Source of the DNA: Symsagittifera roscoffensis
Taxonomy: Eukaryota; Xenacoelomorpha; Acoela; Convolutidae
Reading direction: 5' to 3'
Assembly (NCBI RefSeq): GCF_963678635.1
Contig: NC_087062.1
Span: 1,490,001 to 1,550,000 of the forward strand
Length of the DNA: 60,000 nucleotides
Shown in pieces: positions 12,501 to 24,500 of the stretch (within the stretch, counting starts at the first letter, position 1; each line of letters starts with the position of its first letter). Both the position numbers and the translations under genes were made by a program. The notes below the pieces were generated by a model. That model was not told where the DNA came from and made no database searches. It saw nothing but the letters and a program-made list of their open reading frames with translations.

Positions 12501-15500
12501 CTAGTTAAAAAGCCGAAATTTGTCTGAAGGAAAAAAACCCCACCCCTTCATTACGAAAGTCGGAACAACAAGCAACAATTCATGAGGAGGCAGTGGCAAG
12601 TAGGATACGCTTGCTCCACTGCGCGGATATCCGGCACAGGAGCAATACTGTGCATGAATCAGTGGTAGCCGCCTAACCTACAGGCGTTACTTGTTACGAA
12701 TTGTCGAATGTTGAGTATTGCTCTTCAAGAAGGTTTAGAAATGCATCACTGGGTATACCATGAGTAAGAGTGAAGAGTTAAAAGAGGATGGCCCACCCCC
12801 ATTTTATACCTATGAGGAGCTTGCACGTCTGAGTGTCCATCGGAAATATTTCCAAATCCATGGGGCATTTGGCAATCACTGTCGTCCGACTGCTAAAACA
12901 AACCAAACAACGCATATACACACGGTAAACTACATATTATATAAGGATTACAAAATTTCATGTTTTTTTACAGTTTTAAATTCAAAGCTTTTTTTTCGGC
13001 GCTTGAAGGTGCTAACGTTTCAAGCAGGGGCGGATTAGGGGGGGGGGGGGCGGTGGGGCGGACGCTCTTCTTCCCTTCTCAGGGATTCGACCCCTCCCTG
13101 CCGACTCAAAGAGTCTCCTCCCTTTGTACTATTTTGAAATATCCATGCTGAAATGTTCTAAAGGCGCCTTTGGCGCAAATATAAACTAATTTTGAGGGGA
13201 GAGCGCGCACCGAAAAAACGCAATTTTTTGGTCATAATTTTCCAAAAAGTGCCTAAAAAGGCCTTTATTGGCCTGTTTTTTCAAAATTTAGCCTGCGGCG
13301 CAGAAAATTTGGTCAAAATAGGGAAATTTTAGTGCTTTGGGAGAGCTCAAAAATCAATGTGGTCGACCTTTAAAAAAGGTACCTGACAAAATCCTAGATA
13401 TTCGCCCCTGGTTCCAAGTACTAGTTAATTACAGTTAAATCGGCGTATAAAACAATTTTGAGTTCTTATAAAATAGAAATTAATAAAATTTTTGTCAAAA
13501 ATTACTCTAAATTTGTCTGAAAACAGGTTTGAAACCGGTTTTTTTCAACACTGAAAAAAATACGTGAAATTTTAAAATATTGATCGAATCAGGACTGAAA
13601 AGTAGGACTTTTCTTATAATATACGAATCAACTCCAATCTGACTCTCATGACAGAAAAAGACGCTCCAATGCAAAAGTCAGAATAACCTGACTTCGTGGT
13701 CAGAATAACAATTTCGTTTCTGCGACTCATAAAGGATCTATCAAATGTTTTTAAGCCTGCCCCAAGATGGTAAGCTTAGTAGTTGAGTGCCAAAAAAATG
13801 GAGAGAGATTGTTAAGTTAGTTAAATCAGCGAGTTTTTGGCCAATCACAATGCAGCAAAAATCAAAATTTAAATAGAACGCTTAAGCTAATTTACAGTTT
13901 TTTTATTGGGCTAAAAAGTTTTAGCAGATGCCACAGGGGGGGGGGGGGTATTGTTAAGTAGATCCCATTTTTGAGACTTCAAAGCCGTTCTTTGCTACTA
14001 GAAGTTTCAGGTGTAAAATTTCTGAGTCAAAATGTAGTCACAATCTTGCAAACAAGGAGCTGAAGATTATGCAGGAACTAATCTTCACAAGCTGTCGTAG
14101 CTTTGGCAGAATATCAGATACGCGATCCATGAAACTCTCAAGCGAACGCTTTACTTTTATACTGAGTGCCAAGGAAAACTCAAAAATCCTTAAGAATTTA
14201 ACTCTCTCACCACTTCTTTTTGGCATTTTTCACATCAGTTTCTTGCCAACCAACCCTAAAATTAATTTTTAGGCGCCTTCGGCGTCATTGTTCACAGATT
14301 TTGAGCGCAGAGCACAGGCCTGCCAAAATGTCACTTTAATCATATTTTAAAACACGAGTGAGACGCTGAATTTTAATCTTCCTCAATTTTTAGGAGATTC
14401 TGGAAAAGCAATTTGGCAGACCTTAAAAACCTGGCAAGTTGGGCGCAAGTGCTAATTGCTCTGGATGTCAGATCAAAGTGAGTAGTAGAGAAAAATAATA
14501 GGTTGCAAAATGTTGGACAGACAGAATTTATTAAAAAGAACCATCTGCCAGTTTGTGGCAGTTTTTGCATTCAAATATGGAATGAAATTTTTGGCGACCT
14601 TGAGACACCTAAAAATTGGCTATTGTTTGCAATTTTTTCTGAAACAGATTGTTTACTGTTTTGAACTTTGTGCAACTGCGTATAAGTGGTACCTGTAGAG
14701 AATGGACCCGTCGGGGGATAGTCTTATGAGGACATTGGGTACCATGACATCCTGCTTCGAGGCGGAGAGGGAGTCGGGGAAGTAGGTGTCCGGAACCCAG
14801 ATGCGCTTCAGGAAGTCATGTGACAGAGTGAGTGGTTCTAGAACATTCTTCATCTTGGACTAGTGGATGGTCCAACCTATTCATTCTACACTTGTTTATA
14901 AATTCATCCTGTGAATATGAATACTTTGACTACGCAGAATATAACAGGATTACAGAGAAAAAATACATATCAAATGAGGAAGAAGAAAAAAGTCAGATAT
15001 AAAATTAAATCCCTGATAACCTGATAAAAAGATATAACCTGCAGTTATAGAACCTTTTGCGACAAGTTGAAGACCGCCAAATAATGAATGTTTTTGATCA
15101 GTTGTTTAAAAAACTAAATGCAAGGCAGAGGCAAGCGCAATATTTTTTTTGAGGGGGTCGTTTTTCTTTCAAAAATTGATTTTCCAAGCACCCCCAAACA
15201 CATTAAAACTCCGATGAAAAACACTTGTGAAAAAAATAGTGCCAAAAATACACTTTTTGGGAAACTTTTGGTAAGTTTTGACCAAAAAAATGGTTGTTGT
15301 AACATACTAAAACAGTCGATGATCATTTAAAAAACGTTTTTTATGTTTGTTTAAGTTAAAACTTTGATATCTTCCACTATATCCCCCCGTTTGCAAGGGG
15401 GGGGGGGGAGATTCGTTGCCAGGTATAAAACTCTCATATGCTTAGCTGTTGATTTATTTCTTTATTGGCGAGGATATTCGTTTCTAGGAACCCGAAGGGG

Positions 15501-18500
15501 ATATAGTAAAAGATATCCAAATTTTTCTTTTTTACTTTTTTTACAATTTAAATTGTTGATTTATTGAGATAGAAAAGATTTAACGAATATATTTAATTAA
15601 TCTTACCTGTTTAGAGCTTTTGGAACACTTCGGTCGGAAAAAAGTATCATGGGAGCTTTTTAATATTTGACCCAATATTGGACTACTATAATATAAGAAT
15701 GCATTCACTGAGGTGCTTACCGAAGGCGTTTGTCTTCCATATTTTCTCATTCGTAATAATTTTCACCTTAATTTTAACAGAACTGTGAGCTTTGTCATTA
15801 ACATTATACCATCAAAGCTAAAATTGATCTTTAAAATTGTATAGTAAATCGATTTGCGAAATGATTTACTACTTGTATAGTAAATAATTTCGTAAATCGA
15901 TAACTATTGAAGTTTTAATTTAATTTAATATGAGCGCCATTACATAAAATTTATGGTTTTCTGGTAAATTAGATGTACTACGTAAACATCCTCCCCCCCC
16001 CCCTCCCCGTAGGTTTTGAGTGGGTATTTTCAACCAATCAGAGCCGAAGAAGTGCATAAAGGAGTGACTGACTGTTGTAGAGCGGCTGTGCCTCCACAGC
16101 AGTGAACTTGAGTCTCTCGTCCTTCCAGTACTGTCTGAAGGACAGGTCTATTCTGAAGTTCATCTTCACCTCGTCAATCGGCCCCAGCGAGTCCACATTG
16201 GTGGTCACGCCCACTTCCACCGGAGGACCACCGAATTGGGGCCTGGAAAGAAACGAACAGGACATAACGAGGCCAAACTGTACACTGAATTACTCGCAAT
16301 GTGTATTCGTTTTTATTCCGATTAATAATGAATACACACTAAGCAAAAAATTTGCAACATTCCTAAAATCTATTGACAGTCAAATATCTAGAAACACAGC
16401 TTCAAGTGTGCCGATACATACCCAAGTCCATAGGACCCGAAAGAAAGAAACTCCAAAAATGACTCAACTGAAATTTTGACTGGAATTTGAGCTGATTTGA
16501 GGAATTTGAGCAAATGGTTATATTATTTATCTTTTGTTCAAAAATGTAGATTCTTTTTCTGGGGAGTCGTCTCCTCTAAGCACGCTTTCACTCTACTTAA
16601 CGGCCGCTGAGTTTCTCCCCTTTATACCGTGTAATAGCGAGGGACACCAAGACACGAGATGATCCACAATCCCAAAAGGGTTATGTTGGTGGTCAGACTA
16701 AATCGGTCGATCAAAGGATTACGCAACTTCCCCCTTAATTTAGGCTCTTTTCGGCTCTCCTCTTACGCTTCTAGCTAGTTCAGCAAATCGTGGGCACAAT
16801 GAGTAAATTCTCAATCGCAAAGGAAATAGAACAATTTACAGTGCCCTTAATAAGCTAACTACTATTTAGCAACTTCTATATTGAAGCCCGCGTCCCGTTC
16901 CGTTCAATCGCTCGTCAGTTTTTGGTTGACTCGATTCAAAACTCGCCTACTTTAGCAGAGAAACTCGCTCACCCAACTAGTTCAACCCGGTACCAAACTC
17001 GGGTTCCAGCGCAACTCGCTCGCACAGCTATTTCAACCCGGTACTAAACTCGGGTTCCAGCGCAACTCGCTCGCACAACTATTTCAACCCGGTACTAAAC
17101 TCGGGTTCCAGCGCAACTCGCTCACTAGCAATGATTGTTCTCTACTCTGATGAGAACCAATTACTGTTGATAGTAGCTAACACTGTTCTATTCTCTGATC
17201 GAGAACCAACTACTCTTGATAGTAGCTAACACTGTTCTCTTCTCTGACGAGAACCAACTACTCTTAATAGTAGCTAACACTGTTCTCTTCTCTGACGAGA
17301 ACCAACTGCTCTTAATAGTAGCTAACACTGTTCTCTTCTCTGACGAAAACCATATACTCTTAATAGTAGCTAACACTGTTCTCTTCACTGTTGTGTAGAT
17401 TTAGCGGATTTCTTCTCAAGTGGTCCCTTTGGCGGTGAACTCAGCGGGGCGACCGAGATTCACTACTATCTACAATCGCGAAAAGGTTAATTTGGTGGCA
17501 ACTGTTGTGTACTGCTCTATGTTGCTTGCCCCTTCTGTATATTGCTCTTAGGGCTGTTTCGTCAATACAATCGTAATGATCTCCAAAAGTAAATTACTTA
17601 AATGATTACACGTCCAATTACAGAAGGCTCTGAATGGCCACGATATAATCTATCAGTCTAACCGAAGGGCAAGGGCTGAGATTTTTAAGGCAAATGCCTG
17701 ATTGCAAGTTAACTTCCACTAATTTCCCTAACACTAAAATATTCTCTTTCTCTAGAGAATCTCAGATGAGAACCAATCATCTACTTTTTCTGCTATAATA
17801 GTTCTCTTACTCTGTGTGAGAACCAACAACTCCAATAACAGCTAACAACTGTTCTGACTCTTAAAGGCTCTCCGGTACCCTCCAATTCCTTATCTTTCTT
17901 TACACTTAGTTTTAGTTAAGTCAGCCCATTCCCTATCAGTCCTGACATCCGCCTAAATCACCCGTTCAAACAAGTTTAAGACTATATCACTCCTCCTGTC
18001 ACTTCTGCCACGTGCCAATTTCGGTTTCTTTTATCAATCTTTTCACGCTTATTAGATACCCGGTATGCGGTAGCTGTCAAAATTTGACCAAGCAAACAAA
18101 TGTCATACGATTCTAATTAACTAATTCTTGAACTCTGTGAACTTGAGCTCTCAAGTTCAACTCAACCTCCAAACCAGGCTATGTTTACTCAGTAATCCTC
18201 CCAAGGTCTTTATTTCAATTATACCGTTAACGTTCCGACCTCCCAAGGGTAGGGGGAGACCCTTTTCATGGGTAGCTAATTCATTTCAAGTATCTAAATT
18301 TCTATCTGTACTCTATTCCAATCCCGACCTTCTAGCTATCAGGGGAACGTAGTTCGTCTATTAGGGGTCAAATTAAACCAAAAAGTCACCTCCGGGAAGC
18401 CAAGTAAAATCCCCGTCCATTCATACTATTTAGGAAAATTAACCCTCATGCTATGCCTCTATTACTACCAGATTGCTCTGGGACTACTTTTCTTTAGTCT

Positions 18501-21500
18501 GATTGATGTGCTATTAATAGATCATTCGACAAGCTAAACTGACCCCATTATTTACCAAGTCCACTTAAATTAAATCCTCTACTCCATGGTTGCAAGCTTC
18601 CTTTATCAGCTTCTGCTCTAGTTCCCACTATATAAGTTTTTCCCCCAATTTTTAGCAAGGTGACCCATTCTCATTTCCAGGGGTTGGGCTGGGGAATACG
18701 CCACTTTCCGGTGTTAATCCCAAGGTTTTCTATACAAATTTGATCCTAAACGCCCAAAGGTCAATTTGAGGTCATTCGGGGTCACCCGGGATCAATCTTC
18801 CACATTCAGGTTTAGAATCCCATAGGGGTCCTACCTACCAAGTTTCATCCATATCCCGTTAACACATTCAAAGTTATCCCATTTCAAAGGTCCATTATCA
18901 CTTTTTCCGGGAAAAGGCTATTAACACCAGAAGGAGTCGACGGAGGGGTTTCAGTCAGAAGGGGTCTTTTTTCGGGGACGAGGTGTAGTATCTGATGCCG
19001 CCATAAAATTTACGCTGATTATTTTGCGTAAATTGCCTACTTCCGGTCTAAGGGGGTGTTTTTCCAAGTGCTAATAGCTTCCGGTCCAACTGCCGGATTT
19101 GGTTCAAGTTGTAACACAAGATCCCTCCAAGTTTCAGCTCCCTGCAATCATTGGAGGCCGAGAAATGATTTCCGGAAGTTACCGGTGGGTTTGTTTGCTT
19201 TGGGCATAAAGCCGGAAGTGGGGGTCTGAGGGGTCTGGGTTTCTAAACTTAAGCTTCCCTCAACTATGTCTATAACATACTATATTTTGGTTCCATTCCA
19301 ACCGTTAGTTACCGTGTTCTGATAGGGCCATTTACACTTCCGCGGACCGTTATCACTTGACCCCCAAGGGTCTGAGGGGTCCCGTTTTTTGTATGCCCTG
19401 GTCAAATCATCTCTAGTATCGCTCCTCTGAATTCCATAAACCTAGCCACTGTAGTTCCTATTTGGGGGGTGGTCCGCAATTTTACTTCACCTGAGTTTTC
19501 CGCCATAAGAGGGACTATATCTTTGAAGATTCAACTATTTCGAACTTTACCCTTTGTTTGCTGTACTACTTAACTTAACGACCAATCAATCTTAAGCTCA
19601 GGTTAATAAAGCATGAAATACAGTAGAATCACCAATTCTACAAAAAACATACAATCAAAAAGATTAAAGTGACCACCGCAGTGGCGGTAACGTGTTGTGA
19701 GCTTGCCAACAGAAGGTATCTAACTATACAAAACTTAGAGTCGGTCACCGCGGTGATGTTTTGCATGGTGAACTTACAAGCTATTAAGAACACATTTGTT
19801 CTTCATACCTTTTAGCCATAATAACACGTCAGACAATTGAAAAAGTTGAAAATTTGAAATATGATAAGAAGGAGAATAGAGCCGGATCTTGTATCGGCGA
19901 TGCTCAGCCTAGAGTTTAAAAGAGCCGGCTCAGTAGTTTTTGACCAATTGAACCCTTTCATAACCTAGGTAACTGCTCTTTCATTTCAAGACCTACAATG
20001 CTGACTGTCTGCGCAGTTTCAAGCATTTATATATGACTGAATGATTCTGAAAGCACAATCTGAATTATTTATGCGCAAGGAAATATCCACCAACCATAAT
20101 TGCTATCAAAAATGGAATGTAGCAGCTGATTGGTCACATTACATGGCATCAAATTATGAATTATTAGCCAATAGCAGATTTATGTGTCTGCAAAATCATC
20201 TGCAGCAGAACTGCCACATGTCTAAATGTTCGCTGAGCAGGTCTGTTCCAGATCTGCTATCTGCCTAGTTCACCATCAGCTCTGCTTCTACCGACAGCCG
20301 ACTGGGCCTACTCTAAATAGCCTTCTTCAGATGCACTTCTATCGTGTATGTGTGGACCTCATCTACTATGAAATACAGTTTTCAAAAAATGAATTAAGTC
20401 AAACGAGTACGAGAAAGCAACCACATTGTTCGTCCAGTTAGACAAGTTCGTCCTCAACAACGCTAAACGGCTGCCTAGTTTTCACTGTAGATGTACAAAA
20501 ACATCCTTAGAAAAACATTGAGAAAAATTCACATAAGCAAAATTTAAGTTTGTTTGGCCAAGAAGTCGAATCTATTCGTCACAGAGTGAAGAAGAAGTTT
20601 TCTCAACCAGTTAAAAAAACAGTTTACAAAAAATGCTTTTCAAACAGTTTTCAGGTATGGAAGAATGCTTATCATACAGTTTTGTACGATTCCAAATTGT
20701 GAGAAAAATTACGTAAGCATTTTTTCATAATAAAAAGTTTTATGACGACAAGCATTTTGCCTTAAACCAAAACCGTTTTGCCCTAAACCGTCAAACAATT
20801 TAGTGTTTTGTCCCAAAAAAAACAATAACGAAATGTTTTCTAACACAAGCAATCCCATTGGTAGAGGATATGAAATCTCACAGACACTCGCATTTGGGTA
20901 GTAATTGAATGAGATAATAGATCATAGTTCACTCAGTTTTCTGTTTGGCCAGAAAGTTTTTAGGCACATTTTTTTCCGAAACTCATGGCCTGATTTTTTT
21001 TCGAAAAACTTAAATATAAATCACAAAGTGAAAACAATCAAAATTTCAAATTATGATTCGCACAAAAATTTTCGGTGAAGTAGTTTCTTTTTATTAAGAG
21101 TTCAGCCTGGTCTGCGTTGTAGACAAAAATCACAAGTTTTACATGCGAATACTCATTTTCGAAAATTGCTTATTTCAGCAGAAAAGTGATAAAACGAATA
21201 AAAGTTGAGTGAACAATTTTTCCTTTAACTTGGATTTTGTACTTCGGAAACTTTTTTACGCTAAGGTAAAAATTGCTTATCATACAATTTTCATTTATGG
21301 CAATGGGATGATAAACACATTTTTTGTATGGTTGAGCTTTTTTCTGGCTTAGAATTGTATGATAAGCATTTTCCTGTTTGGAGATCTTCAATTTCATGGA
21401 TCTAATCATCAAGTTTGTGCGTTTTTAGGTCTCTCAGGCGTGTTTCAAATCTACTAAGGCCTGGATTTTATTTTGAAGTGTCATCCCGCACTCAGTAAAA

Positions 21501-24500
21501 AGAGAAAATAATCGATTATATTACAATTATAATTGTACTTTTATCAAAATTATAATGACATATAAGCGCCAAATTTAGATGCTCAAAATTTTTTTAATCT
21601 ATTACAATGATAACATTTTTCATGACATTATAAAAAGTTATAATCAATAAGAATTGATTATACGTTTTCCAAAAATTCTGTTAAAATCTCTTATAATCAA
21701 TTATAATCTATTATAATAAATTATAAAACTTTTTTCTGTCAAAAATCTCTAAAAGTGAGATGTCTTGTCACTCTTTGGTTCATCGGAACACAAAGTTTTA
21801 CCACAAAACAAAAGTTTCATAGAGATCCCTTCATAATAGTTGAAAGAATCCCTTAGTATGTGAAATATAACTCTTCTTTATAAATCATGAAATTAAAACA
21901 GTGTGCTGACATTTTGGNNNNNNNNNNNNNNNNNNNNNNNNNNNNNNNNNNNNNNNNNNNNNNNNNNNNNNNNNNNNNNNNNNNNNNNNNNNNNNNNNNN
22001 NNNNNNNNNNNNNNNNNNNNNNNNNNNNNNNNNNNNNNNNNNNNNNNNNNNNNNNNNNNNNNNNNNNNNNNNNNNNNNNNNNNNNNNNNNNNNNNNNNNN
22101 NNNNNNNNNNNNNNNNNGTAAAACAAATGGGCGGTGAAGCAGAAGAACAGTTGATTAAATGCATTACAAAACTGCTCAAGGGCCCTGAAGGAAAATGACC
22201 AGAAATAAGAATGAGGGCTGGATCGTAAATCTTTTCCAAAACGACAAGAGAGATGGCCTGGATAACTGCAGGAGTAAATGCGTCTTTCCTGTGGCCAGGC
22301 ATGTAGAAGCAAAAATCTGTGCTACAAGACTGAGAGAATGATCAGAGACAACGGGTGTGGTAGGAGAGAACCAACCGGAACTCAGAAGGAGATACTCAAC
22401 CCCAGTGGTCATCAGGATGGAGAAGGAGACACAAAGAGTACTCAGGAATGCAGCACCCAAGTCGGAAGACCTGGCCCTATTTTATTAGACATCACTATAG
22501 ACTATACCAACTTAAATAAAACTAATTTTCAGTCCCTTAACTGGAAACTGCATATACTGGAGACAGTTTCCAGGGCACTAAGAGATCCGCATGAGAACAC
22601 TATCTATAGGATGAAAAAGATACAGGAGGTCCCAGGGACTCATAGAAACCAGCAGGAGGACTCAGAGAGAGGTGTGCTTGTGCTAAGATCCCAATCATGT
22701 TCAACATCAACCACAGGCAGATGAAAAAGGGAACAAGAAGCAGACTAGAAACCTGGAATGCGGCCTCTCATGCAGTTGGTCTGAAGTAAGTAGCCGCCCA
22801 TCGCAGGGCGTCAGATTATCGCTGAGAGGACCAAGCAGAACGCAGTCGAAGAAATGCCCTTCATTGATAACTCAAAAACAAGAAGAGGCACTTTGGAAGA
22901 GTTAAAATAAAACAAAGAAGTGAAAAAAAATTATCTGGCAGTATGAAGAACAAAGCACAGAGGAAAATAAAAGACTATAAAATTGGGAACAAAAAGTGTT
23001 TGGAAAACTAGAATGTAAGACAAGCGGATAAGAACGAAAATTGACGTGGACGCCAGACTGCACACCAGATAATACGCTTTGGGTGTGATTCGAAGATTAT
23101 TTTCGTTATCAAATTTGAGTAAGAGCAACAAAGTCAGTAATAACTCTGACTCTGATTCTTTGACTGTATTGTAAACCCAAGAACCCAAGGAGATATCAAA
23201 AAACTGCAAAGCCCTTTCAAAAAATGACACCCCTCAGTCTGGAACAATGGAAAAAGACTTGCCCAACAAGAACACAGGAAGGGGGTTAAGTTTTACTGTG
23301 CTTGAAGAGAGCTGGATCGACAGTTTGAGGCTTAAAATAGAACACCAAAGAAGATTGGATGTCGTCTTTTGAATTTCAAACGGAGGACTTGAAAATATAG
23401 TGGTATTAAGAGAGTGGACGCAGAAGGCAGCCTTAGAAAAACACTAAGAGGGAAATCATTCTACTGGAAGCGCTTTTTCCGATAGACCAGAGAAGAAGAT
23501 AACCATCTAAAAGAGACGACGAAAGATAAGAAATCCTGGAAATCGTTCCTGCCTCTTAAGAAGAGTCCGATTTATTCAAGGTTGAGAAGGGAAGGTTAAT
23601 CTCGTTAGAAGTGGCGACACGAAGCCCATTGGAGCCCATTTAGAATCAGGGAGACAACAGTTAAGTGTGGAAGGGAAGCTAAAGACAGCGGTTGTATCAC
23701 GGCTACAGGAAGTGTAGTGCATGCGATGAAATCCCACAGGGTCACAGATCTTACACAAGTGTCTGGAAGTGTCAGAACAAGAGTCTGTTGACAAACACGT
23801 GGAAGGTTGTCCAAGGCAGAGACCTACAGTGGACTGATCCAGGTGACAACAATGGAAAAACACGAGTTGCAAAGGTGACAAAAACTTGCTAAAGACCCGC
23901 CGAAAAATAACACGAAGGAGGAGCTTTAACCTAACAATAGAAACATGATAACAACCAAATGAAAATAATTTAAACACTCAAAAAAGGCTGCCATACATGC
24001 CACGCATGGACATCGGAGACCAAAATGACAAGGTACTGAATACGTGTGAGCAATAACATCACAGTAGCCAAGCCCGACAGTTGTCAAAGCTTTTTTGTTT
24101 TATCTAAAAGTTGGGGATGGGATGCTGCTGTTTGCACCTTTTTGCAAGACACTTTTCAAAAATTTCAAGAACGTGGTCTTCAAAAAAAGTATCAAGCCAA
24201 AATTTGTTTGCGCGTGAACTTAAATAGAAGCTGCTTTTGGAAGCTTCGAAGCTGCATTCAAGGTAGATCTTTTTTGATACCCAGAAACCGGACATTTTTT
24301 GCTTCCAACCAAACCTTTTCGAACTGTGGCCCAATTAGCTTGCATTTTTGGAATTTGTTTGATCAAACACGAAAGTGAGGAGCACAAACAAATATGAAGC
24401 TGGAATAGCTTTTGGGACGGTTGTCCGAAATTCGGAGAGCAGAAACAACATTCTCGACTCGATATAAGACGTATTTCACAAAGTGAAGAATCGAATACTA

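Larger units (their letters stand above)
16545..19642. mobile_element. Probable solo LTR or non-coding retroelement remnant, 3.1 kb
   Basis: The element begins TGTAGA and ends TCTACA, as LTRs do (TG..CA). It is flanked on both sides by AAAAA, a possible but low-complexity 5-bp target duplication. Base composition changes sharply at these ends: the block is clearly richer in G and C than the surrounding intron. AATAAA lies about 40 bp before the right end. No open frame reaches 80 codons and no gag or pol motif is seen. Two short tandem arrays lie inside. It could instead be a non-coding segment of another type. Confidence 0.5.

Noticed and set aside
12760-13038. Plus-strand frame of 92 codons beginning MSKSEELKEDG
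   Set aside because: The opposite strand at 12810-12889 is the Cys-loop exon (CPMDL..FPMDTQTC) with correct splice sites and phase, so the plus frame is a shadow.
21853-22312. Frames of 100-149 codons running through the N tract
   Set aside because: Most of their length is unknown bases.
22278-22724. 148-codon plus-strand frame as a host gene
   Set aside because: It reads as a decayed LINE reverse transcriptase (LLDITIDYTNLNK motif A) with frameshifts around it.
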